7,992 bases of DNA from an uncultured Opitutia bacterium (GCA_903882335.1 CAIRWP010000123.1:1-7992), one strand, 5' to 3'; counted from the first letter of the stretch, positions 1-6,777 are shown. Notes: generated by a model not told the origin, from the sequence alone. A program made the numbers and translations.

Positions 1-220
1 GCATGCTGCCCTTCTTGTAGTCCTTGAAGGAGTCCTTGTTTTCGCCGGCAAGGACGCCATCGGCGACGGTCCAGAAGGCTTCGGTGCTGGCGGTCTTCCA
101 ACCGGTGAGGTCCTTGCCGTTGAAGGCGGGGGCGAAATCGGCCTTGGGCAGGGCTTCGGCGGCGCGGAGCGAGCCGACCAAGGCCAGGGCGAGGAGCGGG
201 AGGAGGCGGAGGGAACGCAT
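1..220 (-). CDS. Secreted DUF1080 (3-keto-disaccharide hydrolase domain) protein, N-terminal part
   Basis: Only the first 73 codons are inside the window; the gene continues past the left edge. Residues 1-20 form a signal peptide: two early arginines, a Leu/Ala-rich core and a likely cleavage site after LRA (20) or AEA (23). After it, residues 33-41 (FNGKDLTGW) and 50-60 (WTVADGVLAGE) match the start of DUF1080/PF06439 domains, a jelly-roll fold found in many copies in Verrucomicrobiota and Planctomycetota. Characterised members of this family act on 3-keto sugars and related glycosides; the substrate here cannot be read from the visible part. The ATG at 218-220 fits the signal peptide exactly, and no Shine-Dalgarno sequence precedes it. 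The gene is divergent from the propeller gene at 323. The domain call is firm; the enzymatic role is family inference. Confidence 0.85.
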   Translation of the reverse strand, partial: MRSLRLLPLLALALVGSLRAAEALPKADFAPAFNGKDLTGWKTASTEAFWTVADGVLAGENKDSFKDYKKGSM

Positions 221-322
221 GGGGGTGCCGCCAAGACACCGCAAAGCGGCGCCGGTTGCAAGCCTCGGTCGTCTTTCAAATTGCCAGCCCCCGCCCGACC
301 CCCTTAGCAAACGGATACCCCT
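221..322. promoter_or_regulatory. Divergent intergenic region, putative promoters
   Basis: This 102-base spacer separates two genes transcribed away from each other, so it should carry both promoters. For the rightward gene the best sigma70-like match is TTGCCA (281-286) followed after 18 bases by TAGCAA (305-310), which is weak in the -10 box and would leave a leader of only a few bases. An 8-bp palindrome, CGGCGCCG, lies at 247-254, but in GC-rich DNA this is not remarkable. No convincing operator is seen. Confidence 0.25.
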
Positions 323-1312
323 ATGCGCCCGCTCCTCCCCGCCCTCGCCCTCCTCGTCGCCGGTTCGTTCGCCTCCGCCGCCGAGGCGAAGTACGAGCTT
401 GCCCCCGACTTCCTCAAGCCCGCCGAAGGCCGCAAGACCATCGGCAACGGCCACGGCGAGATCGCCGTCGACTCCGCCGGCCTCATCTACGTGAGCGTCC
501 AGGAGAAGGACGCCGGCCTCCAGGTCTACGACCAGACCGGCAAGTTCGTGAAGGCCCTCAAGCTGCCGTCCTCCCTGCACGGCTTCGTCATCCGCAAGAC
601 CGACGAAGGTGAATTTATCTTCGCGGCCGTCCTCAACGAGCAGCGCGTCATCAAGTGTAAGCTCGACGGCACCGTGGTCATGGAGATCAAGAAGGAAGCC
701 TTCCCCGAGGCCCAGGCCAAGGCCGGCCTCAAGCTGACCAACTGCGACGTCGCGGCGAACGGCGACATCTACGCTGTCGACGGCTACGGCAAGAGCTGGG
801 TCTTCCAGTTCGATAAGACGGGCAAGTTCAAGCAGGTCTTCGGCGGCCCCACCCAGAAGGTCGCCGAGAAGGGTTTCGCCAACACCCACAAGGTCTTCGT
901 CGATAACCGCTTCGCTCCAGCCCGCCTACTCTGCCTCGACCGCGGCAACAACCGCATGTTCCACCTCAACCTCGATGGCACCAACCCGCAGATGATTGCC
1001 GACAAGGGCCTGCGTAACCCGTCGTCCGCCTCATTCCATGGCGAGTTGATGTGCGTCGCCGAAATCGCCGGTCGCGTGTCCGTTTGGAATAAGGAAGGCA
1101 AGATGGTAGCCGAACTCGGCGCCAACGACCGCGTCGCCGAAGACAAGGCTAAGGGCACCAAGAAGGAGACGAACACCCCTGGTGTGCCGCCCACCGACTG
1201 GCGCACCGGCATCGTGACCTCACCGCACGGCATCACCTTTGACGGCAAGGGTAACATCCTCGAGACCGAGTGGAACCAGTTCGGTCGCGTGCTGCGCTGG
1301 GACACCAAGTGA
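323..1312 (+). CDS. Secreted NHL-like beta-propeller protein
   Basis: This gene encodes a 329-residue exported protein. Residues 1-22 are a signal peptide (hydrophobic Leu/Ala core, likely cleavage after ASA at 19 or AEA at 22). The rest is a series of beta-propeller blades of the NHL/six-bladed type. Recurrent 'xxVDxxGxIYVxxxxxxxVxxFDxxGKFxxxF' patterns occur near residues 46-78 and 141-173, with further blades at 189-219 (LDRGNNRMFHLNLDG) and 302-327 (HGITFDGKGNILETEWNQF). Propellers of this kind bind ligands or act as lyases or hydrolases, but no catalytic set is evident, so no reaction is assigned. The ATG at 323 fits the signal peptide; only GGA at 313-315 resembles a ribosome site. The stop overlaps the GTG of the next gene, suggesting coupled translation. 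The divergent DUF1080 gene hints at a shared role in exported carbohydrate handling, which is inference only. Confidence 0.88.
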   Translation: MRPLLPALALLVAGSFASAAEAKYELAPDFLKPAEGRKTIGNGHGEIAVDSAGLIYVSVQEKDAGLQVYDQTGKFVKALKLPSSLHGFVIRKTDEGEFIFAAVLNEQRVIKCKLDGTVVMEIKKEAFPEAQAKAGLKLTNCDVAANGDIYAVDGYGKSWVFQFDKTGKFKQVFGGPTQKVAEKGFANTHKVFVDNRFAPARLLCLDRGNNRMFHLNLDGTNPQMIADKGLRNPSSASFHGELMCVAEIAGRVSVWNKEGKMVAELGANDRVAEDKAKGTKKETNTPGVPPTDWRTGIVTSPHGITFDGKGNILETEWNQFGRVLRWDTK

Positions 1313-1980
1313 TCCGCGGCCTGCGTTCAGCCTGCCTGCTAGGGGGAGCATCGTTGCTCCCCCTGTTTGCGTCCGCCCATAACGGCGAGTGGTTGCTGGC
1401 GAAGCTGACCATCCCGGCCTCCGGCGAGGTCAGCCTCACCGTGACCGTGGACGCCGAGGCGAACTTCCTCATCAAGGACCGCGCGGATCTCGCCCGCGAG
1501 GCCAAGGAGCTGCTGCTCCTGAACGATGGCAAGGAGACCCGGCCCTGGAGCGAGGTCGCGCCGACCCCGAGCTTCGGGACGACCGACCGACTCGACCCGA
1601 CCGCCCCGCTGAACCACACCCCGGAAGAGCTAGCGCGACGTTACACCCTCCTGCAGGCGACCTGGCGCTGGGACGACCCTCCGGCCAAGTTCACCTTGCG
1701 TGCACCCGAGAAGAGCCCGCACACCATGATCCTCTGGCTCGTCGACGAACGCCAGCCCAAGGGTGAGCCACGCTGGGTGATGCTCATCGGCGGCGACGAG
1801 TCGCCCCTGATCCAGCTGAGCGCCCCCGAACCCCGGCGAGAACTGCCTTGGTGGCTCAGCCCAGGCATCAGCGATTTCGTCATCCCGGCGCTCGCAACGG
1901 TGGCCGGGATGCTGCTGGTCTGGTTCGCCCTCAGCCTGAACCGCATCGGCGAATGGCTGGATCGGAAGCGGAAGCCTTAG
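1309..1980 (+). CDS. Secreted, C-terminally membrane-anchored protein of unknown function
   Basis: I do not recognise this 223-residue protein. The GTG at 1309-1311 overlaps the previous gene's TGA as GTGA; an upstream GTG at 1270 would put charged residues ahead of the signal peptide and is less likely. Residues 1-23 look like a signal peptide (Arg3, Arg6, hydrophobic core, cleavage at ASA|H). Mature chain residues 24 to about 185 begin HNGEW and alternate beta-like hydrophobic stretches with charged, Pro-rich segments, suggesting a small extracytoplasmic beta domain. Residues about 189-209 form one transmembrane helix, followed by a basic tail ending DRKRKP that should lie in the cytoplasm. 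The layout is therefore an external domain on a single-pass anchor. Coupling to the propeller gene suggests the two act together at the envelope. The coding nature is supported by the signal peptide, the anchor and the gene-length frame. Confidence 0.8.
   Translation: MIRGLRSACLLGGASLLPLFASAHNGEWLLAKLTIPASGEVSLTVTVDAEANFLIKDRADLAREAKELLLLNDGKETRPWSEVAPTPSFGTTDRLDPTAPLNHTPEELARRYTLLQATWRWDDPPAKFTLRAPEKSPHTMILWLVDERQPKGEPRWVMLIGGDESPLIQLSAPEPRRELPWWLSPGISDFVIPALATVAGMLLVWFALSLNRIGEWLDRKRKP
1341..1364 (+). terminator. Perfect 10-bp hairpin inside gene start; terminator or attenuator candidate
   Basis: AGGGGGAGCA (1341-1350), a TCGT loop and TGCTCCCCCT (1355-1364) form a perfect stem, followed by GTTT. 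It begins 28 bases after the stop codon of the propeller gene, where an intrinsic terminator would be expected. It nevertheless lies in codons 11-19 of the downstream gene, within its signal peptide. The U-tract is too short for a textbook terminator, so partial termination or an mRNA fold limiting downstream expression is more plausible. The structure is seen directly; its role is inferred. Confidence 0.45.
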
Positions 1981-2750
1981 GCCGTCACCGCCTCGACGAA
2001 ACCCGTCCGGGCATCGAAGTGCGGGTTATGCCCGCTCTCCGGGAGCGTCACCAGATCGGCCACGGGAAAGTGCGCCCGGATCGTCGCGACATCCTCGTCG
2101 CGGATATAATCCGATTTCCCGCCGCGGATGAAGCGGGTCGGGCCGGCGAAGACCTCGCCCGGCACCAACGGGTTGCCCAAGATCGCGGGCAGGCCAGCGG
2201 TCAAAGCGGCGCGATTGACCGTCCAGCGCCAACGCCCCTCGGCGTCCTGTCCGAGGTTCGTCAGGATGAACTGCCGCATCCCCCACTCGGGGACCTGCGC
2301 GGTCAGCCGGGCCTCCGCGTCCTTGCGCGAGGTCACGGCGGCGAGGTCGAGCGCATTCATCGCAGCGAACTCGACGCGTACCCGGTCGGCGTAAGCGCGC
2401 GGGGCGATATCCACGATGGTGAGCCGGGTGACGAGGTCGGGCCGGTCCATCGCCAGACGCATCGCCGCCTTGCCGCCCATGCTATGGCCGACCAGGTGGA
2501 CGGGTCCGAGCGCGAGCCGCTCGAGGCAGGCCACGACATCGCCGGCCAGCGCGGCGTAGGAACAATCGTCGCCCCAGGGGGAGACGCCATGATTGCGCAG
2601 GTCGGGCGCCAGCACCCGGCGCCCCGGCGCGGCCAAGGCCACGCCAGCGGACAGCCAGTTCCGGGCGGAACCGAGCAGCCCGTGGAGCACGACCAACGGG
2701 GCACCCGCTCCGCCCAGCTCGCGCACGGCCAACGTCAGCGGCAGGCTCAC
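1977..2750 (-). CDS. Alpha/beta hydrolase, YbfF/ABHD11-type esterase
   Basis: This 257-residue cytoplasmic enzyme has the alpha/beta-hydrolase fold in full length. The oxyanion region is VLHGLLGSARNW (21-32), the strand LAPDLRNHG at 47-55 is typical, and the nucleophile elbow GHSMGGKAAM (88-97) places the catalytic serine at Ser90. VDIAP at 113-117 supplies the likely acid Asp114, which is the position used in YbfF relatives, and GHNPHF at 240-245 supplies His241. The pattern is that of the YbfF/ABHD11 group, carboxylesterases acting on acyl or thioester substrates; the true substrate is unknown. GTG at 2748-2750 overlaps the TGA of pilT (GTGA), so it is probably translated from the pilT message. 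Its TAA (1977-1979) overlaps the TAG of the convergent gene. No signal peptide is present. Confidence 0.9.
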   Translation of the reverse strand: MSLPLTLAVRELGGAGAPLVVLHGLLGSARNWLSAGVALAAPGRRVLAPDLRNHGVSPWGDDCSYAALAGDVVACLERLALGPVHLVGHSMGGKAAMRLAMDRPDLVTRLTIVDIAPRAYADRVRVEFAAMNALDLAAVTSRKDAEARLTAQVPEWGMRQFILTNLGQDAEGRWRWTVNRAALTAGLPAILGNPLVPGEVFAGPTRFIRGGKSDYIRDEDVATIRAHFPVADLVTLPESGHNPHFDARTGFVEAVTA

Positions 2751-3880
2751 GAGACGATACGCGAGGCGGCGAAACTGATCCCAGACAGGTTCATCTCCAA
2801 ACCCTTCGGGTTCGCCGAGACCCGGAGGCCGGTCTCCTTGGTGACGAGGCCCGCCCGGATCAGGCGGGTGAGATCCTTGTTGAGGGAACGCGAACCGACG
2901 TCCCCGCCGGCTTCGACCAGTTCCGGGATCCGCTCGAAACTACCGTCGGCCAGCATGCGGCGGGCCAGCGGATCCACGACGAAAACCTCGCAGGCGGGCA
3001 GGACGCCGGCGCCGTCGGCGCGGGGCACGAGCGTCTGGACCACCACGGCGCGCAGCACCGAGGCGATCGCGCGCCGGGCGAGGTTGAGCTGCTCGGGCGG
3101 GTAGAATTCGAACAGACGTTGCACCGCCTGCTGCGCGGAGCCGGCATGCAGGGTCGAGAGCACGAGATGCCCCGTCTCGGAAGCGTGCACGGCGGTCTCG
3201 AAGGTTTCGCGATCCCGCATCTCGCCCACGAGGATCACATCCGGATCCTGGCGCAGGGCGGCCTTAAGGCCGGCGGGGAAGTCCACCACGTCGATACCGA
3301 CCTCGCGCTGGCTGAAACTGCACTTGGCGTCGGCGAAGAGGTACTCCACCGGATCCTCCAACGTGATCACATGCAGGGTGGTCGTCTCGTTGAGATGACG
3401 CATCATCGCGGCCAGGGTGGAACTCTTGCCCGAGCCGGTCGGACCGCAGACCAGAACCAGCCCTTGGTCGGCGGCGAGCAGGGCGCCCATCGCGTTGGGG
3501 TCGAGGTTCAGCGCGGCGAAATCGGGCGGGCTGGTCTTCACGAGACGCAGGGCGAGGGCCGGCTGACCGCGTTGCACGTAGGCGTTGACGCGGTAACGCC
3601 CGTGACCGGAGGCCCCGAGGTCCAGGGAGTAGTCGACCTGATGGTCGGCGAGCCAGCGCGCCCGGAAGGGCGCGGGGAGCGTGGCCTCGAGGAAGTCCGT
3701 GAGCTGGGCCGCGGTGAGGGGCGGCATCTCCGTCTCCACGAGCTGACCGGCCACGCGCACCAGCGCGGGGCGGCCGACCTTGAGGTGGAGATCGCTCGCG
3801 GCATGCGCGACGGCGAGAGCGAAAAGGTCGGCGAAGAGCGGAGGGACGGCGGCCATGGGGAACGGCGGCATCGTGCCCAT
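2747..3880 (-). CDS. pilT: PilT-family type IV pilus retraction ATPase
   Basis: This is a hexameric secretion-type ATPase that in its family powers retraction of type IV pili (twitching motility, DNA uptake) from the cytoplasmic face. Counting from ATG 3880 (377 residues), it shows an N-terminal PAS-like part with SDLHLKVG (29-36), Walker A GPTGSGKS (146-153), the Asp box ITLEDPVEY (172-180), Walker B ILVGEMRD (216-223, Glu220) and the His box GHLVLSTLHA (237-246). Length fits PilT (about 340-380). The C-terminal AIRNLIRE motif needed for retraction in studied PilT proteins is degenerate here (LARRMLADG, 305-313). A TTG at 3904 would add eight residues, but ATG 3880 has a GAGG-containing purine run just upstream; ATGs at 3871 and 3856 remain possible. 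No other pilus genes are in the window; the esterase downstream is translationally coupled. A PilU-like or other paralogue is the alternative. Confidence 0.93.
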   Translation of the reverse strand: MGTMPPFPMAAVPPLFADLFALAVAHAASDLHLKVGRPALVRVAGQLVETEMPPLTAAQLTDFLEATLPAPFRARWLADHQVDYSLDLGASGHGRYRVNAYVQRGQPALALRLVKTSPPDFAALNLDPNAMGALLAADQGLVLVCGPTGSGKSSTLAAMMRHLNETTTLHVITLEDPVEYLFADAKCSFSQREVGIDVVDFPAGLKAALRQDPDVILVGEMRDRETFETAVHASETGHLVLSTLHAGSAQQAVQRLFEFYPPEQLNLARRAIASVLRAVVVQTLVPRADGAGVLPACEVFVVDPLARRMLADGSFERIPELVEAGGDVGSRSLNKDLTRLIRAGLVTKETGLRVSANPKGLEMNLSGISFAASRIVS

Positions 3881-3956
3881 CCCCCCTCGGACGGTCGAAC
3901 CCAATCTGCGACGGGCCCGGGCTTGAACCGCAGGACGGGGCGCCCCATCCTACGGC
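3881..3956. promoter_or_regulatory. Divergent spacer between pilT and second propeller gene
   Basis: These 76 bases must hold promoters for both directions. Rightward, TTGAAC (3923-3928) sits 17 bases before CATCCT (3946-3951), a poor -10 match, which would place transcription start at about the ATG itself. Two perfect palindromes are present, CGGGCCCG (3912-3919) and GGGGCGCCCC (3937-3946). The second lies in the spacer of the suggested promoter, where a repressor could act. All of this is weak evidence. Confidence 0.25.
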
Positions 3957-5009
3957 ATGCTTCGCACGTTGCTCTGCCTGCTCCTCGCCGCGACCGCCGC
4001 CCCCGCCGCCATCGAGGTGATCAAGGTCCCGGGCGCCGACGACCTACACGAACCCTTCAGCCTGGCCTTCGACGCGCACGGCGACGCTTACGGGGTGGAA
4101 TTCCAGCCCGCCAATCGGATCTTCAAGCTGCACGCCGGCCGGATCGAGTACGTCTCCGGCGTCCGCTGGGATAGCGCGCCCAAGGGGAAGCTGCCCCCCG
4201 CGCCGGCCAAGCGGCTCGACCTGGCGCCGGCCGTGTACGACGGCATGCACGACATCGCCGTCGGCCCGGACGGCTCGATCTATGCGGCCGACAGTTTTCA
4301 GCACCGCATCATCCGCCTCGACCCCAAGACCCACGCCGCGACGGTCTTCGCCGGCACGGGCAAGGCCGGCTTCTCGGGCGATGGCGGGCCCGCGGACCAG
4401 GCGCAGCTCAATATCCCGATGTGTGGCGTGATCGACCCTTCCGGCAAATCCATGGTCATCGCGGACCTCGTCAACCAACGCGTCCGACGGATCGACCTCG
4501 CAACCAAGGTGATCACCACGATCGCCGGCAACGGCCAGAAGGGCCTCCCCAAGGATGGCGACGACGCGCTCGCCGCGCCGATGGGCGATGCCCGCGCGGC
4601 CTGCGTGGCCCGGGACGGCACGCTCTACGTCCTGCTCCGCGGCGGCAACGCGCTCGCGGCGATCAAGGACGGCAAGGTCACCGTGGTCGTGAACAAGGCC
4701 GGCAAGCCGGGGCCCGCAAGCGACGCGCCCGCGGCCGACGCCACGATGCGCGGCCCGAAATACGTGACGATGGATGCCAAGGGCAACGTGCTCATCCTCG
4801 ACACGGAGAACCACTGCCTGCGCCTCTTCGACCCGGTGAAGCTGACCATCCGCACCATCGCCGGCAATGGCAAGAAAGGCGCGACGGTCGGCGCGGATTG
4901 GGCCGGCACGCAGCTCAATCGCCCGCACGGCGCCCGCATCGGACCGGATGGCCGCCTGTACGTGACGGATACGGAAAACAACCGAATCCTCATCGGTCCG
5001 GCCCCTTAA
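3957..5009 (+). CDS. Secreted NHL-repeat beta-propeller protein
   Basis: This 350-residue exported protein starts with a signal peptide (residues 1-17, Leu-rich core, cleavage near APA|A). The mature part consists of NHL repeats. Blade signatures include DIAVGPDGSIYAADSFQHRI (99-118), VIADLVNQRVRRID (167-180), YVTMDAKGNVLILDTENHCL (269-288) and ARIGPDGRLYVTDTENNRI (326-344). Between blades there are loops of the type TVFAGTGKAGFSGDGG (129-144), TTIAGNGQKG (187-196) and RTIAGNGKKG (299-308). This loop pattern is common in secreted NHL proteins of Verrucomicrobiota, Planctomycetota and Acidobacteriota. No catalytic motif is visible, so binding or scaffolding is likely and enzyme activity is unproven. 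ATG 3957 fits the signal peptide, and no Shine-Dalgarno sequence is near. It is a monocistronic unit, divergent from pilT and 82 bases ahead of dapA. It is clearly more repeat-regular than the propeller at 323. Confidence 0.9.
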   Translation: MLRTLLCLLLAATAAPAAIEVIKVPGADDLHEPFSLAFDAHGDAYGVEFQPANRIFKLHAGRIEYVSGVRWDSAPKGKLPPAPAKRLDLAPAVYDGMHDIAVGPDGSIYAADSFQHRIIRLDPKTHAATVFAGTGKAGFSGDGGPADQAQLNIPMCGVIDPSGKSMVIADLVNQRVRRIDLATKVITTIAGNGQKGLPKDGDDALAAPMGDARAACVARDGTLYVLLRGGNALAAIKDGKVTVVVNKAGKPGPASDAPAADATMRGPKYVTMDAKGNVLILDTENHCLRLFDPVKLTIRTIAGNGKKGATVGADWAGTQLNRPHGARIGPDGRLYVTDTENNRILIGPAP

Positions 5010-5020
5010 GCGGGGTGTAG

Positions 5021-5038
5021 CCTGCCGGCGGGGTTTTT
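5021..5038 (+). terminator. Weak intrinsic terminator candidate
   Basis: Twelve bases after the propeller stop codon, CCTG-CCGG-CGGG can form a short GC stem (one G-U pair) followed directly by GG and five T residues (5034-5038). A preceding CCCC/GGGG pair (5002-5015) may add to the fold. The stem is short, so termination may be partial and some read-through into dapA is possible. Confidence 0.35.
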
Positions 5039-5091
5039 GGGTTTGTCTCTTTCGTCACGGGGCGGTTGGTTCGGGGGTCCCTTCCCGCCCA

Positions 5092-6024
5092 ATGTCCTCG
5101 ACCGGTTCCAGCCCTTCCCGCCGTCCCTTCGGCCCCCGCGCTTTTGCGGGAGCCCACACGGCCTTGGTCACCCCCTTCCTGAACGGCGCGGTGGCCTGGG
5201 ACGACCTGAAGCAGCTGGTCGAATTCCAGATCAAGGACGGCATCGACGGCCTGGTCGCCGTGGGCACCACCGGCGAGTCTCCCACCCTCGATTACGACGA
5301 GCACATCGAAGTCATCCGCCAGACGGTCGCGTTCGCCGCCGGTCGTGTCCCGGTCATGGCTGGCACGGGATCCAATGCTACGACCGAGGCTCTTGACCTG
5401 ACGAAGCGGGCCGACGAAGCCGGGGCCGACGCCTTCCTGCTGGTCGCGCCGTATTATAACAAGCCCAGCCAGGAAGGCCTGTTCCGGCATTTCGCGCTCC
5501 TCGCCGAGTCCACCGCGAAGCCCATCATCCTCTACTCGATCCCCGGCCGCTGCGGCATCGAGATCACCGTCGAGACGACCCTCCGCCTCCGGCAGAAGTA
5601 CCCGAATATCATCGGCATGAAGGAAGCCGGCGGCCAGGTCGACAAGGCCGCGCGCCTCGTGCGCGAAGCCGACCCCGAGTTCATCGTCCTCAGCGGCGAC
5701 GACTCGCTCACCCTGCCCTTCGCGGAGGTCGGTGCCCAAGGTATCATCTCGGTCGCCTCGAACCTCATCCCCAGGCCGGTGGCCCAGCTCGCCAAGCTCG
5801 CGCGCACGCAGCAGTTCGCCGAAGCCAAGGTCCTGCACGATAAGCTCGCCGACCTCTTCAAGACCCTCTTCGTCGAACCGAACCCGGTGCCCGTGAAGCA
5901 TTGCATGATGCGCGCCGGGATCATCCGCTCGGACGAAGTCCGCCTGCCCCTTTGCGAGATGTCCGAAGCCAACCGCCTTCTCGTCGAGAAGGTCGCCGAC
6001 GCCACCCTCGCCTCCCTCCGATGA
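5092..6024 (+). CDS. dapA: 4-hydroxy-tetrahydrodipicolinate synthase
   Basis: This cytoplasmic enzyme condenses pyruvate with aspartate semialdehyde, the first committed step of lysine and diaminopimelate synthesis. The 310-residue TIM-barrel protein carries GTTGES (58-63, Thr59), PYYNKPSQEG (120-129, Tyr122), YSIPGRCG (148-155, Tyr148 and Arg153 matching E. coli Tyr133 and Arg138) and GMKEAGG (175-181), where Lys177 is the Schiff-base lysine. LSGDD (200-204) and FVEPNPVPVK (260-269) are also typical. Compared with E. coli DapA there is about a 15-residue N-terminal extension rich in Ser, Arg and Pro. No other in-frame start exists between the preceding gene and the conserved domain, so ATG 5092 is taken although it lacks a Shine-Dalgarno sequence. 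The stop overlaps dapB as ATGA, giving a two-gene operon. Confidence 0.97.
   Translation: MSSTGSSPSRRPFGPRAFAGAHTALVTPFLNGAVAWDDLKQLVEFQIKDGIDGLVAVGTTGESPTLDYDEHIEVIRQTVAFAAGRVPVMAGTGSNATTEALDLTKRADEAGADAFLLVAPYYNKPSQEGLFRHFALLAESTAKPIILYSIPGRCGIEITVETTLRLRQKYPNIIGMKEAGGQVDKAARLVREADPEFIVLSGDDSLTLPFAEVGAQGIISVASNLIPRPVAQLAKLARTQQFAEAKVLHDKLADLFKTLFVEPNPVPVKHCMMRAGIIRSDEVRLPLCEMSEANRLLVEKVADATLASLR
5131..5154 (+). other. Hairpin in the first codons of dapA
   Basis: GGC-C-CCCGC (5131-5139), a GCTTTT loop and GCGGG-A-GCC (5146-5154) form a stem of eight pairs with one C/A mismatch. It covers codons 14-21, the junction between the low-complexity N-terminal extension and the conserved DapA barrel. 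It may affect translation or simply reflect GC-rich codon use. Confidence 0.3.
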
Positions 6025-6764
6025 GCCAGCCGATCCGCATCCTCCTCAACGGCGCCAAGGGCCGCATGGGCCTCGCCATTGTTAACGTCGTCGCGTCCGA
6101 GAAGGCCGTCATCGCCGCTGGCGTCGACCAGGGCGACAACCTCGCCGCGCACCTCGCTGCCGCCGACGTGGTCATCGATTTCTCCTTCCACTCCGCGACC
6201 CTCGCGGTCGCGCAGCTCTGCGCCCAGCACCAGAAGCCGCTGGTGATCGGCACCACCGGCCACACCGCCGAAGAGAAGGTCGCGATCACCGCCGCCATCC
6301 AGGGCCTCCCGGTTGTCTGGGCTGGTAATTATTCCGTCGGTGTCACGCTCCTCAACGCGCTCGTTCGCCAGGCCGCTCGCTCGCTGGCCGACGCCGGCCG
6401 CTGGGACGTCGAAGTGCTCGAGATGCACCACCGCCTCAAGAAGGACGCGCCCTCCGGTACCGCTGAGACGCTCCTCAAGATCCTGCTCGAGGAACGGAAA
6501 CTCGCCAAGGAAGCCTTGAAGCGCGGCCGCGACGGACTGGTCGGCGAACGCCCGCTCGATGAGATTGGCGTGCACGCCATCCGCGGCGGCGACGTCGTGG
6601 GCGACCACACCGTCCTCTTCGCCGCCGAAGGCGAACGCCTCGAACTCACGCACAAGGCCTCGAACCGCGAGATCTTCGCGCGAGGCGCCGTCCGCGCCGC
6701 CCGCTGGCTCCACAGCCAGCCCGCCGGCCTGTACGGCATGGAAGACGTGCTGGGGCTGAAGTAA
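6021..6764 (+). CDS. dapB: 4-hydroxy-tetrahydrodipicolinate reductase
   Basis: This enzyme reduces the DapA product to tetrahydrodipicolinate using NAD(P)H in the cytoplasm. The 247-residue protein has a Rossmann start ILLNGAKGRMG (7-17), VIDFS (51-55), IGTTGHTAEE (76-85), NYSVGVTLL (103-111), the substrate motif EMHHRLKKDAPSGTA (134-148; His136, His137, Lys140), RGGDVVGDHTV (188-198) and the C-terminal GLYGMEDVLGL. It is about 25 residues shorter than E. coli DapB, mainly because the segment between the Rossmann start and VIDFS is condensed. The acidic residue after the second strand (Asp36, followed by Gln37 in place of E. coli Arg39) suggests NADH use or dual specificity, by inference. ATG 6021 overlaps the dapA TGA; the frame is open further upstream to 5901, but that part lies inside dapA and precedes the Rossmann motif. 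Confidence 0.97.
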   Translation: MSQPIRILLNGAKGRMGLAIVNVVASEKAVIAAGVDQGDNLAAHLAAADVVIDFSFHSATLAVAQLCAQHQKPLVIGTTGHTAEEKVAITAAIQGLPVVWAGNYSVGVTLLNALVRQAARSLADAGRWDVEVLEMHHRLKKDAPSGTAETLLKILLEERKLAKEALKRGRDGLVGERPLDEIGVHAIRGGDVVGDHTVLFAAEGERLELTHKASNREIFARGAVRAARWLHSQPAGLYGMEDVLGLK

Positions 6765-6777
6765 GCGTAAGGTGATA

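Noticed and set aside
1270..1308. Upstream GTG start for the anchored unknown gene
   Set aside because: It would prepend 13 residues to a complete signal peptide and lies within the propeller gene; GTG 1309 gives the usual 4-base overlap.
1848..3104. Long plus-strand open frame opposite the hydrolase and pilT genes
   Set aside because: It is antisense to two well-supported genes, has an Arg/Gly/His-rich composition without motifs, and is expected from GC-rich codon use.
3881..3904. TTG start for pilT
   Set aside because: It adds eight unconserved residues and lacks a ribosome site, whereas ATG 3880 has GAGG just upstream.
3119..4174. Plus-strand open frame opposite pilT running into the propeller gene
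   Set aside because: Composition is that of a shadow frame (His/Arg/Gly-rich), with no domain and full overlap with pilT motifs on the other strand.
5901..6020. Upstream start for dapB
   Set aside because: The extra 40 residues lie inside dapA, are Arg/Pro-rich and precede a complete N-terminal Rossmann motif; ATG 6021 in the ATGA overlap is better.
4990..6713. Long minus-strand open frames opposite dapA and dapB
   Set aside because: dapA and dapB are certain from their catalytic motifs; the opposite frames show no family pattern.
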